DNA of 64,000 nt from Aliivibrio sp. S4MY1. Its GTDB lineage: Bacteria > Pseudomonadota > Gammaproteobacteria > Enterobacterales > Vibrionaceae. The DNA lies in assembly GCF_028765545.1 (NCBI RefSeq), contig NZ_JARACP010000001.1, forward strand, positions 372,001 through 436,000, in the 5' to 3' direction. Positions 21,844 through 32,486 of the stretch are shown here, piece after piece. Both the position numbers and the translations under genes were made by a program. Within the stretch, counting starts at the first letter, position 1. Every line of letters begins with the position of its first letter. The notes beneath the pieces are model-generated. The model saw nothing but the letters and a program-made list of their open reading frames with translations. It was not told the origin of the DNA and searched no databases.

Positions 21844-21864
21844 TTTACAGTGATATAACAGTTA

Positions 21865-21903
21865 AAAAATGGCCTGTAATCATTATTGATACAGGCCATT
21901 TTT
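21865..21903. terminator. Bidirectional terminator between asmA and cobO
   Basis: A perfect 14-bp stem (21865-21878 with 21890-21903) with an 11-base loop and A/T-rich ends lies between convergent genes. Confidence 0.88.
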
Positions 21904-21927
21904 ATTTCTTATTAAGAATAAAAGGAT

Positions 21928-22533
21928 CTACCAATCTATGCCTTTCAATGCTTTAATGCCGGAATCAAAAGCGTGTTTTACATTTCGAACTTCAGATACC
22001 GTATCAGCCATTTCAATTAACTCACGGTGCGCAGCTCGGCCAGTAATCACAACCGATTGCATTTTGGGACGGTTTTGTAATGCTGTTTTTAACTCATCAA
22101 GTTCGATATAGCCATAAGTGATCATATAAGTCATTTCATCAAGCAAAACAAGATCGACAGATTCATCGGATAAGCTTTTTTTGCACTCTTGCCATACACG
22201 TTGTGCTGCTTCGGTATCTGCTGTTTTATCTTGAGTATTCCAAGTAAATCCTGTTTTCATAACATGGAAAGGGACACCATGACCTTCTAGTAAATTTCTT
22301 TCCCCACAATCCCATGTCCCTTTAATAAATTGAGCCACAACACAATTTAAGCCATGTCCAACCGCTCTTGCTACTGTGCCAAAGCCAGAAGTAGTTTTTC
22401 CTTTCCCATTACCCGTAACAACAATTAACAAGCCTTTTTCTGTCTGCGCATCTTCAACACGCTTGTCGACATTTTCTTTGATCTTTGACTGGCGTTGCTT
22501 ATAGCGTTCATCTTTTTTATCTTGTTCTATCAT
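21928..22533 (-). CDS. cobO: Corrinoid adenosyltransferase (CobO/BtuR)
   Basis: This enzyme transfers the adenosyl group of ATP to reduced cobalamin to make coenzyme B12. The 201-residue product has the P-loop VTGNGKGKTTSGFGTVARAVGHG near residues 37-60, QFIKGTWDCGERNLL, GFTWNTQD, LVLLDEMTYMI and ADTVSEVRNVKHAFDSG, matching BtuR along its length. An upstream ATG (22566) would add 11 residues; the ATG at 22533 has GGAAT and fits the family. No other cobalamin genes are nearby, so salvage of imported corrinoids is likely. Confidence 0.95.
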   Translation of the reverse strand: MIEQDKKDERYKQRQSKIKENVDKRVEDAQTEKGLLIVVTGNGKGKTTSGFGTVARAVGHGLNCVVAQFIKGTWDCGERNLLEGHGVPFHVMKTGFTWNTQDKTADTEAAQRVWQECKKSLSDESVDLVLLDEMTYMITYGYIELDELKTALQNRPKMQSVVITGRAAHRELIEMADTVSEVRNVKHAFDSGIKALKGIDW

Positions 22534-22588
22534 GATTTCTATTCCATTAAAAATAGGGGAGTTCATTTATTGTAGTTATTTGAGATAT

Positions 22589-22622
22589 AAAAAATCCCGA
22601 GAGGAGAACCATATCGGGATTT
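22589..22622 (-). terminator. Intrinsic terminator of the SulP gene
   Basis: AAATCCCGA (22592-22600) pairs with TCGGGATTT (22614-22622). On the minus strand a T run follows (A run from 22589). Confidence 0.82.
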
Positions 22623-22656
22623 ATATTATCTATCAATGATAAAAGTGAATGTATCT

Positions 22657-24204
22657 TTACTGACTAACCACTTTATAGATCGGATCTTCTTGTACATTTA
22701 TTTCAACTAAGCTACCCGCTTTGTTTAGAAGAGCATGACAATCTTGGCTTAAGTGACGAAGATGTACTTTTTTGCCTGCTTTAGAGTAACGCTCAGCGAT
22801 AGTATCAACGGCTTCGATAGCTGAATGGTCAACAACACGTGAGGCTGCAAAATCAATAATGATGTCTTGAGGGTCACTTTCTACATCGAATAACTCTAAG
22901 AAATTAGCTGCTGAACCAAAGAAGATCGGTCCATTAATTTCATAAACTTTAGAGCCTTCTTCGTTTACTGAGTTTGTTGAGAAGATGTGTTTTGCGTGTT
23001 GCCATGCAAACATTAATGCAGAGGCGATAACACCAACACCAACAGCAACAGCAAGGTCAGTAAACACAGTAACAACGGTTACAAGTACAATAACAAAGAA
23101 ATCCTGTTTTGGTACTCGGCGTGCAAGTTTGAATGTTGCCCACTCAAATGTACCAATTACTACCATGAACATAACACCAACAAGAGCTGCTAGAGGGATT
23201 ATCTCAATTAATGAAGATGCAAATAGGATGAAGACTAACAGCATTACCGCGGCTACGATGCCAGATAAACGGCCACGGCCGCCAGAGTTAACATTGATCA
23301 TTGATTGACCAATCATCGCACAACCACCCATTGCTCCGAATACAGAACAAGTAACGTTTGCTACGCCTTGACCAACACATTCACGGTTAGATTGACCACG
23401 AGTACCTGTCATTTCATCAATAACCGTTAAAGTTAGTAATGATTCAATTAAACCGATAGCGGCTAAAATAAGCGCGTAAGGTAAGATGATGTACAGTGTT
23501 TCTAAAGATAATGGGACATTAGGCACAGAGAAAGTAGGAAGAGAGCCTGCTAATGTTGCTGCTTCATCACCACTCATTGTACGTAGGAAGTCTACAACAG
23601 TACGAGTATCTAAATCTAAACCTTGAACTAACCCTGTTACAACAATAATAGCGACTAAGGAAGAAGGCACTGCTGTTGTTAATTTAGGTAAGAAGTGAAT
23701 GATAGCCATAGTCACAGCAACTAAGCCTAGCATTAGTATCATTTGGTCACCTTGTAACCAATCTAAATTACCGAGTGCGTCAGGGGCTTTAAATTGACCA
23801 AGTTGAGCAAGGAAGATAACAATAGCTAAGCCGTTTACAAATCCGATCATTACAGGATGTGGAACGATACGAATAAACTTACCTAGTTTAAATAAACCTG
23901 CGGTAATTTGCAGAATACCGGCGAGTAAGATGGCTGCAAAAAGGTACTGTACGCCGTGAACTGCTACTAAGCTAACCATTACAACAGCCATCGCGCCAGT
24001 TGCGCCAGAAATCATTCCAGGGCGACCACCAATAACTGACGTAATTAAGCCGACAATGAAAGCAGCATATAGGCCAACCATAGGGTCAACACCAGCAACA
24101 AAGGCGAAAGCAACAGCTTCAGGGACTAGAGCTAACGCAACGGTTAACCCTGATAGAACATCATTCTTCACTGAATGATTAGAAAATTTTGGAAATTCAA
24201 ACAT
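22657..24204 (-). CDS. SulP family inorganic anion transporter with STAS domain
   Basis: A 515-residue inner-membrane transporter with about 10-14 membrane segments and a C-terminal cytoplasmic STAS domain (from about residue 420: [20 protein letters not shown]). The N-terminal [30 protein letters not shown] is the SulP signature. Substrates in this family include sulfate, bicarbonate and C4-dicarboxylates; nothing in the sequence or neighbourhood decides which. An ATG 12 codons upstream (24240) is open, but the chosen start ([11 protein letters not shown]) fits the family. It has its own terminator, and no carbonic anhydrase or sulfur genes are adjacent. Confidence 0.92.
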   Translation of the reverse strand: MFEFPKFSNHSVKNDVLSGLTVALALVPEAVAFAFVAGVDPMVGLYAAFIVGLITSVIGGRPGMISGATGAMAVVMVSLVAVHGVQYLFAAILLAGILQITAGLFKLGKFIRIVPHPVMIGFVNGLAIVIFLAQLGQFKAPDALGNLDWLQGDQMILMLGLVAVTMAIIHFLPKLTTAVPSSLVAIIVVTGLVQGLDLDTRTVVDFLRTMSGDEAATLAGSLPTFSVPNVPLSLETLYIILPYALILAAIGLIESLLTLTVIDEMTGTRGQSNRECVGQGVANVTCSVFGAMGGCAMIGQSMINVNSGGRGRLSGIVAAVMLLVFILFASSLIEIIPLAALVGVMFMVVIGTFEWATFKLARRVPKQDFFVIVLVTVVTVFTDLAVAVGVGVIASALMFAWQHAKHIFSTNSVNEEGSKVYEINGPIFFGSAANFLELFDVESDPQDIIIDFAASRVVDHSAIEAVDTIAERYSKAGKKVHLRHLSQDCHALLNKAGSLVEINVQEDPIYKVVSQ

Positions 24205-24301
24205 TATTTTTAGATATCTTCTTGGTTGTTTTTCAAGCATAGTATGCGGCGAATCGTACAGAAAAGCGTGATGAACTTCAATGTATATTCGGAATTAGAT
24301 A

Positions 24302-24337
24302 TAAAAAAAGCAAGTTACATCGAAACGTAACTTGCTT
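24302..24337 (-). terminator. Intrinsic terminator of rne
   Basis: A perfect 11-bp stem (24308-24318 with 24327-24337) with an 8-base loop is followed by a seven-T run on the minus strand. Confidence 0.88.
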
Positions 24338-24379
24338 AATTTTATTGGTTATTTATTTTAAAGGCGTTTGCCTAAAAAA

Positions 24380-27373
24380 TTATAAACCCGCTGTTTTCGC
24401 CATTGCTGCACTTGCTTGAGAAGTGGCTGTTTGACTACCAGCTTGTTTTGGTTCAAAGCGCTCAGTTCTAAATGCAGCAGCCGTAACAGTGATTTCTTTA
24501 ATCTCTGTTGGACCTGTTGCTTTAGTCATTCCTGAAGAAGCGTGACCTTTGTATTGAGGCTTTTCAGCAACAACAGTCGTCGTTGGTGCTGATGTCTCAA
24601 CTACTGCAATTTCAGCAGGAGTTACAGGAGCTTCTTTTACTTCAACCTTCTGCTCCGCTATTAGTGCTTCTGCAGTTGCTGGTGCTTCATTAATTACTGG
24701 AGCCTCAGCTTGAGTTGTTGCTACAGGCGCTTCAGCAATAACATGTTCAACCACAGGTGTTTCTATTATTGCTTCTGCTTTATTAGCAGGAACATAAGGC
24801 AGTAATACTTTGCCCATAGCCATTTCAGGGAATGCAACACCACCGATTTGAGCTTTTACTGTAGTGGTTTGACTTGCTTGGTCTTGTGCATTTTGAGTTT
24901 CATTATCAATGAACTTCTCTTGTTGGCGTTTTGCTTCTTTCATCTCTAAGATGCGAGCATAGTCAGGGTAAGCTTTACCCATCGCCATTTCAGGAGACGC
25001 AACACCAGCAAATAGACGAGCAGGATTCACAGGGCGACGATCACGGCGACGACGACGTTGACCACTTGCACGTAAGTGGCGAGGTGAACGACGGTTACGA
25101 CGTTGGCCTTCTTTACGTTCTGTATTCTTCTCAGTATTTGCTTCTGCAGGCGTAGTTACTTGTGCTTGGGTTTCTGTTGTTGCTACTACTTCAACAGGAA
25201 CTTCTACTTCCGCTTCTACTGCTTTACCTGTACGTACTTTCTTTTGCAACTGACGGCGTTGACGGCGTTGCTTAACTTGAACCGTTTTTTCGCGTTTTTC
25301 AGCTGGTTTATCAGAAGGTTGCACAGGTACTTGTTGTGCTTCTGCTGCTAATTGAAGCCCTTGCTCTGCAATTTCCTTACGAGCTTTAGGTTGTTTCGTT
25401 GGTTTGCTTTCAGCCGCTACTTTAACTGGCTTAGTTGCATTATCTTCAACTTTTTTACCACGACGATTATCAGTGCGATTTTCGTTGTTGTTGTTGCGGT
25501 TATCATTACCGTTACGACGATTGTTGCGGTTATTACGACCATTTTCGTTACGACGACGATCATTATTACGGTTTTGATTACGACGCTGAGTTGGTTTTTC
25601 TTCTTCTACTTTTTTCTCAGTTTCAGCAGGTGTTGCTTCTGGTGCAGAGAAGAAGTTTGCAATCGCAGTGAAGAAACGACTAATAATACCCGGTTTTTCT
25701 TCAGCTGTTGCTTTTGCTTCTGGTGCTTTTGTTTCTTGTACTTTCGCAATTGGAGCTGCTTGAGCTGGAGCACTGAAGCCTTGAAGAACAGGTTCTTCGC
25801 GTTTTCTAGGAGCAATATTAACCGCAGGGGCTTCTTTTGCTTCTGCTTCACGTAACGCTTCTAGTTTCTTAGGTAGAAGGTATGAAAGCATTTCTTGTTC
25901 TTCACCATCACGGATACGAATCACTTCAAAGTGAGGCGTTTCCATATCAGAGTTAGGAACAATGATTACACGAACATTGTGGAATTTTTCAATGTGCTGA
26001 ACTGAACGACGTTTTTCATTGAGCAGGTAAGAAGCAATAGAAACAGGAACAACGGCAAGAACTTGAGTTGTATTGTCTTTTAGAGACTCTTCCTCAATTA
26101 AACGTAAAACAGACAGTGCTAGTGATTCATTATCACGAACAACACCAGTACCCGTACAACGAGGGCAAATATGGTGACTTGCTTCAGCTAAAGACGGGCT
26201 TAAGCGTTGGCGAGACATTTCTAGAAGACCGAAACGAGAAATACGACCGATTTGAACACGAGCACGATCCATACGAACCGCTTCACGCATGCGATTTTCT
26301 ACTTCACGTTGGTGACGAACTGGCGTCATATCAATGAAGTCGATAACCACAAGGCCACCTAGATCACGTAGACGTAATTGACGTGCAATTTCATCAGCTG
26401 CTTCTAAGTTTGTATTTAATGCTGTTTCTTCGATATCACCGCCTTTCGTTGCGCGAGCTGAGTTGATATCAATTGATGTCAGTGCTTCTGTTGGGTCAAT
26501 AACAATAGAACCACCAGATGGTAAGCGCACTTCACGCTCAAAAGCAGATTCAATCTGGCTTTCGATTTGATAGTGGCTAAACAGTGGGATTTCGCCTTCA
26601 TACAGCTTAACGCGAGATAAGAAATCTGGGCGAATAAGTTGAATGTGTTGACGAGCACGGTCAAAGATTTTTGGGCTATCAATCAAGATTTCGCCAATAT
26701 CACGACGTAAGTAATCGCGGATTGCACGAACAATAACGTTACTTTCTTGGTGAATTAGGAAAGGTGCTTGATTTGATTCTGATGCGTGCTTAACCGCTTC
26801 CCAATGATTTAGGAGTACGTTTAAATCCCACTCAAGTTCTTCTGCAGATTTACCAACACCAGCAGTACGAACAATTAGACCCATACCCTGAGGTAGTTCT
26901 AATGTACTTAATGCTGCTTTAAGTTGAGTGCGTTCTTCACCTTCGATACGACGAGAAATACCGCCAGCTCGAGGGTTATTTGGCATAAGAACAAGATAGC
27001 TACCAGCAAGAGAAATGAAAGTTGTTAAAGCAGCGCCTTTGTTGCCACGCTCTTCTTTTTCAACTTGAACAATTACTTCTTGGCCTTCTTTCAAAACGTC
27101 CTTGATATTTGGACGGCCTTGATAAGTGTAACCTTGAGGGAAATATTCTTTTGCAATTTCCTTAAGGGGAAGGAAACCGTGGCGATCAGCACCGTAATCA
27201 ACAAAAGCTGCTTCCAAGCTTGGTTCGATACGTGTGATTTTGCCTTTATAAATATTTGCTTTCTTAGATTCGTGACCAGGGCTTTCGATATCTAGATCAA
27301 AAAGGCGTTGGCCATCAACTAATGCGACGCGCAACTCTTCCTTTTGGGTTGCGTTAATCAACATTCTTTTCAT
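24380..27373 (-). CDS. rne: Ribonuclease E
   Basis: RNase E is the endonuclease and scaffold of the RNA degradosome at the inner membrane. The 997-residue protein begins [21 protein letters not shown], with an S1 domain at about 35-120. The catalytic region contains SIDINS (Asp near 303) and VIDFIDM (Asp near 346), and the zinc-link CPRCTGTG near 404. After about residue 525 the protein is low in complexity: an amphipathic segment ([15 protein letters not shown]) likely for membrane binding, then R/N-rich and K/R-rich tracts that would bind RNA. Two near-identical PEMAMGK boxes follow, then a P/A/E/V-rich tail with a conserved-looking end. The leader is long and structured. Confidence 0.97.
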   Translation of the reverse strand: MKRMLINATQKEELRVALVDGQRLFDLDIESPGHESKKANIYKGKITRIEPSLEAAFVDYGADRHGFLPLKEIAKEYFPQGYTYQGRPNIKDVLKEGQEVIVQVEKEERGNKGAALTTFISLAGSYLVLMPNNPRAGGISRRIEGEERTQLKAALSTLELPQGMGLIVRTAGVGKSAEELEWDLNVLLNHWEAVKHASESNQAPFLIHQESNVIVRAIRDYLRRDIGEILIDSPKIFDRARQHIQLIRPDFLSRVKLYEGEIPLFSHYQIESQIESAFEREVRLPSGGSIVIDPTEALTSIDINSARATKGGDIEETALNTNLEAADEIARQLRLRDLGGLVVIDFIDMTPVRHQREVENRMREAVRMDRARVQIGRISRFGLLEMSRQRLSPSLAEASHHICPRCTGTGVVRDNESLALSVLRLIEEESLKDNTTQVLAVVPVSIASYLLNEKRRSVQHIEKFHNVRVIIVPNSDMETPHFEVIRIRDGEEQEMLSYLLPKKLEALREAEAKEAPAVNIAPRKREEPVLQGFSAPAQAAPIAKVQETKAPEAKATAEEKPGIISRFFTAIANFFSAPEATPAETEKKVEEEKPTQRRNQNRNNDRRRNENGRNNRNNRRNGNDNRNNNNENRTDNRRGKKVEDNATKPVKVAAESKPTKQPKARKEIAEQGLQLAAEAQQVPVQPSDKPAEKREKTVQVKQRRQRRQLQKKVRTGKAVEAEVEVPVEVVATTETQAQVTTPAEANTEKNTERKEGQRRNRRSPRHLRASGQRRRRRDRRPVNPARLFAGVASPEMAMGKAYPDYARILEMKEAKRQQEKFIDNETQNAQDQASQTTTVKAQIGGVAFPEMAMGKVLLPYVPANKAEAIIETPVVEHVIAEAPVATTQAEAPVINEAPATAEALIAEQKVEVKEAPVTPAEIAVVETSAPTTTVVAEKPQYKGHASSGMTKATGPTEIKEITVTAAAFRTERFEPKQAGSQTATSQASAAMAKTAGL

Positions 27374-27816
27374 TAGGGAATACTCATTACAAATTGTCGA
27401 GCTTGTTTGTCCACTTCCATTTCAAATGGTGCCAGATCCCAAGGCTGATTACATGTGCAGCCTCACGGCTGGAACTCAGGGATGCTCTAGGGCACAATCC
27501 ACATCAACACTATCGATAAAATAGTGCTGATCCGCAATTATTCGCGGTCGTTAAAACATAAAAAATGGTTTAGGCATAACAAGCAAAAAAACTCAAAGCA
27601 GTATAGATGTCTTACGCCAATTGCCGCATCACCGCATTCGAGCAGTATATTTTTAGTTCTTTTGGTGCTTTTATGCTCACCAAGGTGAAGAAATAGCCAT
27701 CTGGGCTAATTTCAGGGGCTAACTATAACAGTCAGATTAAACCGCAGCAATCTTCATTATTTGAAAGTGAGCTAAAAAAGGTTCATCAATTAGAATTAAG
27801 ACAGTAGAATGTAGAA
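27374..27816. promoter_or_regulatory. rne-rluC divergent region with structured rne leader
   Basis: No ORF is supported in these 443 bases. On the rne side three hairpins lie in series: CAGCC/GGCTG (27458-27471), a 9-bp stem with one mismatch (27505-27513 with 27521-27529) and CCGC/GCGG (27532-27547). In E. coli the rne 5' UTR is long and folded, and RNase E cleaves it to limit its own synthesis. The arrangement here suggests the same, by inference. AGTATA at 27603-27608 (TATACT on the minus strand) might be an rne -10 box, but no good -35 is seen. Confidence 0.5.
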
Positions 27817-28764
27817 ATGACTGATGATAAACCTAAAGTGCAATTCGTCGATATTGATGACGATTTTGCAGGGCAACGAATCGATAATTTTCTTCTTGCC
27901 CGCTTAAAAAATGTCCCTAAAAGCATGATTTATCGAATTGTGCGTAAAGGTGAAGTTCGCGTAAATAAAAAACGCATTAAACCAGAGTACAAATTACAAG
28001 AGGGCGATATGGTTCGTATTCCTCCTGTAAAAGTACCAGAACCTACAGCGCCTGATTTACCAAGTGTTAAATTAGCTAAAGTGTCTGAGCTTGAAAGTTG
28101 TATTATTTATGAAGATGATCACCTTCTAATATTGAATAAACCTTCAGGCACAGCGGTTCATGGTGGCAGTGGTCTTAAATTCGGTGCAATTGAAGCATTA
28201 AGAGCTTTACGCCCTGATGCGCGTTTTTTAGAGCTTGTTCACCGAATTGATAGAGATACTTCTGGCATTCTACTTGTTGCTAAAAAGCGTTCAGCATTAC
28301 GACGACTACAAGAGCAGTTCCGCAATAAGACAGTACAAAAATACTATTTTGCATTAGTGATGGGACAGTGGAAAAGCACATGTAAGGTCGTGAATGCACC
28401 TTTGCTAAAAAATGAAGTGAACAGTATTGTTCGAGTTAATCCGAATGGTAAGCCTTCTGAGACGCGCTTTAAAATTTTAGAAAAATTTGAACAAGCGACC
28501 TTAATCCAAGCAAGCCCAATTACCGGTCGAACGCATCAAATCCGTGTGCACGCCCAATATACTGGCCATCCTATTGGTTGGGATGATCGTTATGGTGACA
28601 GACGATTTGATGCTTATTCTGGACAGTTTGGTTTGGATCGATTGTTCTTGCATGCGGCAAATATCAAATTTACTCACCCAAGTACGGAAGAGTTAATGGA
28701 TATTAGCGCACCAATGGAAAACAAATTAGAACGAGTACTAAAAGGCTTACGAGCTAAAAAATAG
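27817..28764 (+). CDS. rluC: 23S rRNA pseudouridine synthase RluC
   Basis: RluC makes pseudouridines 955, 2504 and 2580 of 23S rRNA. The 315-residue product has an N-terminal S4 RNA-binding domain (about 15-75: RIDNFLLARLKNVPKSMIYRIVRKGEVRVN) and the RluA-type catalytic domain with the HRIDRDTSG motif, whose second Asp is catalytic. The ITGRTHQIRVHAQYTGHPI motif follows. Position divergent from rne is the same as in E. coli and supports RluC over its paralogue RluD. Confidence 0.95.
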   Translation: MTDDKPKVQFVDIDDDFAGQRIDNFLLARLKNVPKSMIYRIVRKGEVRVNKKRIKPEYKLQEGDMVRIPPVKVPEPTAPDLPSVKLAKVSELESCIIYEDDHLLILNKPSGTAVHGGSGLKFGAIEALRALRPDARFLELVHRIDRDTSGILLVAKKRSALRRLQEQFRNKTVQKYYFALVMGQWKSTCKVVNAPLLKNEVNSIVRVNPNGKPSETRFKILEKFEQATLIQASPITGRTHQIRVHAQYTGHPIGWDDRYGDRRFDAYSGQFGLDRLFLHAANIKFTHPSTEELMDISAPMENKLERVLKGLRAKK

Positions 28765-28785
28765 TTACGCACTAATGCAATGGTA

Positions 28786-28818
28786 GCGATAAGTGTTATA
28801 GGCACTTATCGCATTTTG
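28786..28818 (+). terminator. Terminator of rluC
   Basis: A perfect 10-bp stem (28786-28795 with 28803-28812) and 7-base loop is followed by a short T-rich tail (ATTTTG). Confidence 0.65.
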
Positions 28819-28835
28819 TACTTGTTATATAAAAA

Positions 28836-29417
28836 CTAAAGCACTGAAAATCCTTGACGATCTAGCATATCAATCAATGTGATCAGAGGAAGACCAATTA
28901 ATGTATTGGGATCTTTTCCTTCCAATTTATTGAATAACGCAATTCCTAGTCCTTCACACTTAAAGCTTCCTGCACAATGAAGTGGCATCTCTTTATCTAC
29001 GTAGCTTTCTATTTGTTGTGTATCTAATGATCGAAAGTGTACGTGAAACTCTTCACAAAGGGTTTCAGCAACCATTGTGGTGGTGTTTAATAAAGATAAC
29101 CCTGTATAGAAGGTAATGATTTGGCCGCTGGCTTTTTGAAGTTGGGAAATGGCTTTTTCGCGAGTCAGTGGTTTTCCAATAATATCGCCATTGATAATGC
29201 ACACTTGGTCGGATCCAATGATCAAATGGTGTGGATCTTCTATTCCACAAGAGCGTGCTTTTTGTTCCGCTAATCGAGTGACTAGTTCTTTAGGTGATTC
29301 ATTATTAAGCGGAGTTTCGTCACAAACGGGTGAAATTGCATCAAAAGGACACTGGATCTTCTCTAAGATCGAACGTCGAAAAGGCGATGTTGAGGCTAGA
29401 ATGAGTTTTGATTGCAT
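28836..29417 (-). CDS. Maf-family nucleotide pyrophosphatase (YceF type)
   Basis: Maf proteins hydrolyse non-canonical nucleoside triphosphates; the YceF subgroup prefers 7-methyl-GTP. The 193-residue product has [16 protein letters not shown] at the start, the catalytic [11 protein letters not shown] and IIGSDQVC motifs, and [16 protein letters not shown], the version typical of the YceF branch. The ATG at 29417 is chosen over one 16 codons upstream because family members begin just before the SKLILAS strand. Position next to rluC and yceD is as in E. coli. Confidence 0.93.
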   Translation of the reverse strand: MQSKLILASTSPFRRSILEKIQCPFDAISPVCDETPLNNESPKELVTRLAEQKARSCGIEDPHHLIIGSDQVCIINGDIIGKPLTREKAISQLQKASGQIITFYTGLSLLNTTTMVAETLCEEFHVHFRSLDTQQIESYVDKEMPLHCAGSFKCEGLGIALFNKLEGKDPNTLIGLPLITLIDMLDRQGFSVL

Positions 29418-29458
29418 AAGTAGGTTCTTCTTCTTAAATTTTTCGTTTATTATTAGTG

Positions 29459-29620
29459 ATACCAATTCCAGTAATTATCTGCTCATTATTACTGGTTAAA
29501 TCACTTAATAGCTGCGTTAAAAAATAGGCTTGTAGAATAACTACTTATCATATTTTTTGTCTTACTCTTAAGTGGTTTTCCTACGTAATAAATAGATCAC
29601 TTAATTAATTACATTGGTAT
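29459..29620. mobile_element. MITE-like or ERIC-like interspersed element
   Basis: This 162-base AT-rich stretch without an ORF is bounded by ATACCAAT (29459-29466) and ATTGGTAT (29613-29620) in inverted orientation. Inside, CCAGTAAT and ATTACTGG near the left end form a second inverted pair. It fills the gap between maf and yceD. The same termini occur at 15474-15510. The structure is that of a small non-autonomous repeat common in Vibrionaceae; its copy number cannot be seen here. Confidence 0.6.
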
Positions 29621-29714
29621 AACTCTGCTGAAATAGCAACTGGGAAGAAAAAAAGCATAATTTTTGCCATTTTTCTTTGACTCGAAGGCTTTAGAAAGAT
29701 AAGATGCGCGCCCT

Positions 29715-30236
29715 ATGCAAAAGGTAAAATTACCACGAACAGTTGATGCATTCCAAACCGCTCAACGAAGATTAGACTACGATGGAATCATCCAATCTAA
29801 TATTTTAAAGCGTTTGGCTGAATCTACTGTAGATGTGAAAAGTGATGCTGAAGTCACTATGTCATTTAAAGTTGACGAACAACGACTAGCCGTTATCTCT
29901 GGTAAAGCTAACGTCACCGTGTTGTTGGAATGTCAACGCTGTAATGAAAATTTTGAACATCACCTAAATGTATCATTTAAGTGTACGCCTTTTTTAAGCG
30001 AAGAAAAGGCAGCTCTAATTCCTGAGGAATATGAGCTTGTAGATTTAAATGAAATGGGTGAAGTTGATCTCGTTGAGTTGGTAACTGATGAGTTCATTCT
30101 AGCGTTGCCGCAAGTCGCTATGCATGACATAAAAGACTGTCAGGTCAAATCTAACAATTTGGTATTTGGTGAAATTCCTGAAGAGGAAGAGAAACCGAAT
30201 CCGTTTGATGTTTTAAAATCTTTAAAACAACAGTAA
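29715..30236 (+). CDS. yceD: YceD, DUF177 protein involved in 23S rRNA accumulation
   Basis: YceD homologues are needed for normal 23S rRNA levels in bacteria and plastids; the molecular role is unclear. The 173-residue protein has the same length as E. coli YceD, the central LLECQRCNENFEHHL with a CxxC pair that could bind metal, the LVELVTDEFILALPQV stretch and a C-terminal NPFDVLKSLK motif. It is followed 16 bases later by rpmF in the conserved yceD-rpmF-plsX-fab order. Confidence 0.95.
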   Translation: MQKVKLPRTVDAFQTAQRRLDYDGIIQSNILKRLAESTVDVKSDAEVTMSFKVDEQRLAVISGKANVTVLLECQRCNENFEHHLNVSFKCTPFLSEEKAALIPEEYELVDLNEMGEVDLVELVTDEFILALPQVAMHDIKDCQVKSNNLVFGEIPEEEEKPNPFDVLKSLKQQ

Positions 30237-30252
30237 TTGAGGAGTAGGGTCC

Positions 30253-30423
30253 ATGGCCGTACAAAAGAGCAAGAAATCACGTTCAATGCGTGGCATGCGT
30301 CGTTCACACGATGCACTAACTACAAGTGCATTATCTGTAGACGCAACTAGTGGCGAAACTCACCTTCGTCACAACGTTACAGCTGACGGTTACTACCGTG
30401 GCCGCAAGGTAATCAACAAGTAA
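30253..30423 (+). CDS. rpmF: 50S ribosomal protein L32
   Basis: This 56-codon gene begins [20 protein letters not shown] and continues with an [23 protein letters not shown] end, unmistakably L32. A GGAG motif lies upstream. Codons are of the highly expressed class. It links ribosome synthesis to the fatty-acid genes that follow, an arrangement conserved in gammaproteobacteria. Confidence 0.97.
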   Translation: MAVQKSKKSRSMRGMRRSHDALTTSALSVDATSGETHLRHNVTADGYYRGRKVINK

Positions 30424-30433
30424 GGTTGACGCT

Positions 30434-31459
30434 TTGCAGCAGCTAACCATTGCAATTGATGCGATGGGTGGGGACTTCGGTCCCCAAGTTACAGTGCCTG
30501 CCGCCGTGCAGGCATTGTCACAATTCCCAGAGCTAAAAATCACTATTGTTGGAGATCGTCATGCGATTTCTACACAATTAGCACATCTAAATTATACCCC
30601 CAGCTCTAGATTTTCAATTGTCCATAGCGATAGTGTTATTGGCAATAATACACCACCTTCAAAAGCGCTTCGACACAGTCGTGGTAGCTCAATGAGAGTC
30701 GCCCTTGATTTAGTTTCCAGTAAAGATGCCCAAGCGTGTATTAGCGCAGGTAATACTGGGGCACTAATGGGATTATCTCGTTTTACTCTAAAACTTCTTC
30801 CTGGTGTAGAACGCCCAGCATTGATCAGTCCATTACCAACGAAAAATAATCAACGTACTTGGATGTTAGATCTTGGCGCTAATGTGTCATGTGATGCTGA
30901 AACCCTGTTTCAATTTGCCGTAATGGGTTCTGAATTAGCAGAACAATCCTTAGGGCGTAAAGCGAAAGTCGCATTATTGAATATTGGTGAAGAAGAAATA
31001 AAAGGTAATGATCAAATAAAACGTTGTGCTGAGATGCTGCATCAATGCCAAGATATTCAATTTATTGGTTATATCGAAGGTGATAAGCTTTATCAAGGCA
31101 TTGCAGATGTAGTAGTCTGTGACGGGTTTGTCGGCAATGTTTGTCTGAAAACCAGTGAAGGCGTTGCACATTTATTTTTAGATCAACTAAAATCACATCT
31201 AGTTACATCAAAATTCAAACAAATTTTAGCGAAATGGCTCTTTGGTGATGTCATTTCTAGCTTAAAAGAGCTGAACCCCGACCAGTATAACGGCGCAAGT
31301 CTGATAGGATTGCGCGGCATTGTTGTGAAAAGTCATGGAAGTGCAGATATTTCTGCCTTTAACAATGCCATCAAGGAAGCGGTTCATGAGGTCAAGCGAC
31401 AAATACCTAACCGTATTAGTGATCGCTTGGAGGCAGTTTTACTCGAGAGGCATTATTAG
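30434..31459 (+). CDS. plsX: Phosphate acyltransferase PlsX
   Basis: PlsX makes acyl-phosphate from acyl-ACP for phospholipid synthesis. The 341-residue product has [11 protein letters not shown] at its N-terminus, [42 protein letters not shown] and [17 protein letters not shown], all family signatures. The start is TTG at 30434: TAAGG, formed by the rpmF stop and the next two bases, is at suitable spacing, and no ATG or GTG is available before the conserved MGGD motif. Translational coupling to rpmF is likely. Confidence 0.95.
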   Translation: MQQLTIAIDAMGGDFGPQVTVPAAVQALSQFPELKITIVGDRHAISTQLAHLNYTPSSRFSIVHSDSVIGNNTPPSKALRHSRGSSMRVALDLVSSKDAQACISAGNTGALMGLSRFTLKLLPGVERPALISPLPTKNNQRTWMLDLGANVSCDAETLFQFAVMGSELAEQSLGRKAKVALLNIGEEEIKGNDQIKRCAEMLHQCQDIQFIGYIEGDKLYQGIADVVVCDGFVGNVCLKTSEGVAHLFLDQLKSHLVTSKFKQILAKWLFGDVISSLKELNPDQYNGASLIGLRGIVVKSHGSADISAFNNAIKEAVHEVKRQIPNRISDRLEAVLLERHY

Positions 31460-31464
31460 TCTTC

Positions 31465-32418
31465 ATGTATAGCAAAATTTTAGGTACTGGTAGCTATTTA
31501 CCAGCACAAATTCGCACAAACGCGGATTTAGAAAAAATGGTCGATACTAGTGATGAGTGGATCTTAGCTCGAACTGGTATTAGTGAACGTCGCATTGCCG
31601 GTGAAAATGAATCTGTAGCGACTATGGGTCATATTGCGTCTGTAAATGCAATTGAAATGGCCGGTATAGATAAGAACGATATTGATCTTATTATCTTAGC
31701 GACAAGCACACCAACATATTCATTCCCCTCTGCGGCTTGTGAAGTCCAAGGGTTATTAGAAATTCAGGGCTGTCCAGCATTTGATTTATCGGCAGCTTGT
31801 TCAGGGTTTGTTTATGCATTGAGTGTTGCTGATCAACATATCAAAACGGGTATGGCAAAAAACGTACTTGTTATTGGCTCTGATGCAGTATCTCATACCT
31901 GTGATCCTGAAGACCGCTCTACGGTTATCTTATTTGGTGATGGTGCCGGTGCGGTTGTTATTGGCCAAAGTGAAGAGCCTGGAATTATTTCAACTCACTT
32001 GCACGCTGATGGTAAGTTCGGTGAATTACTTTCTTTACCTGTCCCTTCTCGACAAAATGAAGAAGCAGACAAATGGCTACATATGGCTGGTAATGAAGTC
32101 TTTAAAGTTGCCGTTACACAGCTTTCTAATTTGGTGAAAGAAACACTTCAAGAAAACCAAATGGATAAGTCTGAGCTTGATTGGTTAGTTCCACATCAAG
32201 CTAATTTACGAATTATTAAAGCAACAGCGAAGAAGCTATCAATGTCGATGGATCAGGTTGTTGTTACTCTCGATCGTCACGGTAATACTTCGGCTGCAAC
32301 AGTGCCAACGGCATTGGATGAAGCGGTACGTGATGGCAGAATTCAACGTGGCCAAACGTTATTGCTTGAAGCATTCGGCGGTGGTTTCACTTGGGGTTCT
32401 GCACTCGTTAAGTTTTAA
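31465..32418 (+). CDS. fabH: 3-oxoacyl-ACP synthase III (KASIII)
   Basis: FabH condenses acetyl-CoA with malonyl-ACP to start fatty-acid synthesis. The 317-residue thiolase-fold enzyme has the catalytic Cys at residue 112 in SAACSGF, His in VPHQANLRI and Asn in [27 protein letters not shown] is the usual N-terminal motif. It follows plsX by 5 bases. It is clearly distinct from the second KASIII-like gene (DarB type) at 58764. Confidence 0.98.
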   Translation: MYSKILGTGSYLPAQIRTNADLEKMVDTSDEWILARTGISERRIAGENESVATMGHIASVNAIEMAGIDKNDIDLIILATSTPTYSFPSAACEVQGLLEIQGCPAFDLSAACSGFVYALSVADQHIKTGMAKNVLVIGSDAVSHTCDPEDRSTVILFGDGAGAVVIGQSEEPGIISTHLHADGKFGELLSLPVPSRQNEEADKWLHMAGNEVFKVAVTQLSNLVKETLQENQMDKSELDWLVPHQANLRIIKATAKKLSMSMDQVVVTLDRHGNTSAATVPTALDEAVRDGRIQRGQTLLLEAFGGGFTWGSALVKF

Positions 32419-32486
32419 GTGAAGAGCTAGACATCTGTTTGATGATCTAGCTTCTTTTATGTGCTTATTTAAAGGAAATAATATTC

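Noticed and set aside
25352-25855. 167-residue plus-strand ORF opposite rne, rich in F, C and V
   Set aside because: It is the antisense reading of the low-complexity R/N/K-rich tail of RNase E; composition is explained by the opposite strand and no ribosome binding site or family motif is seen.
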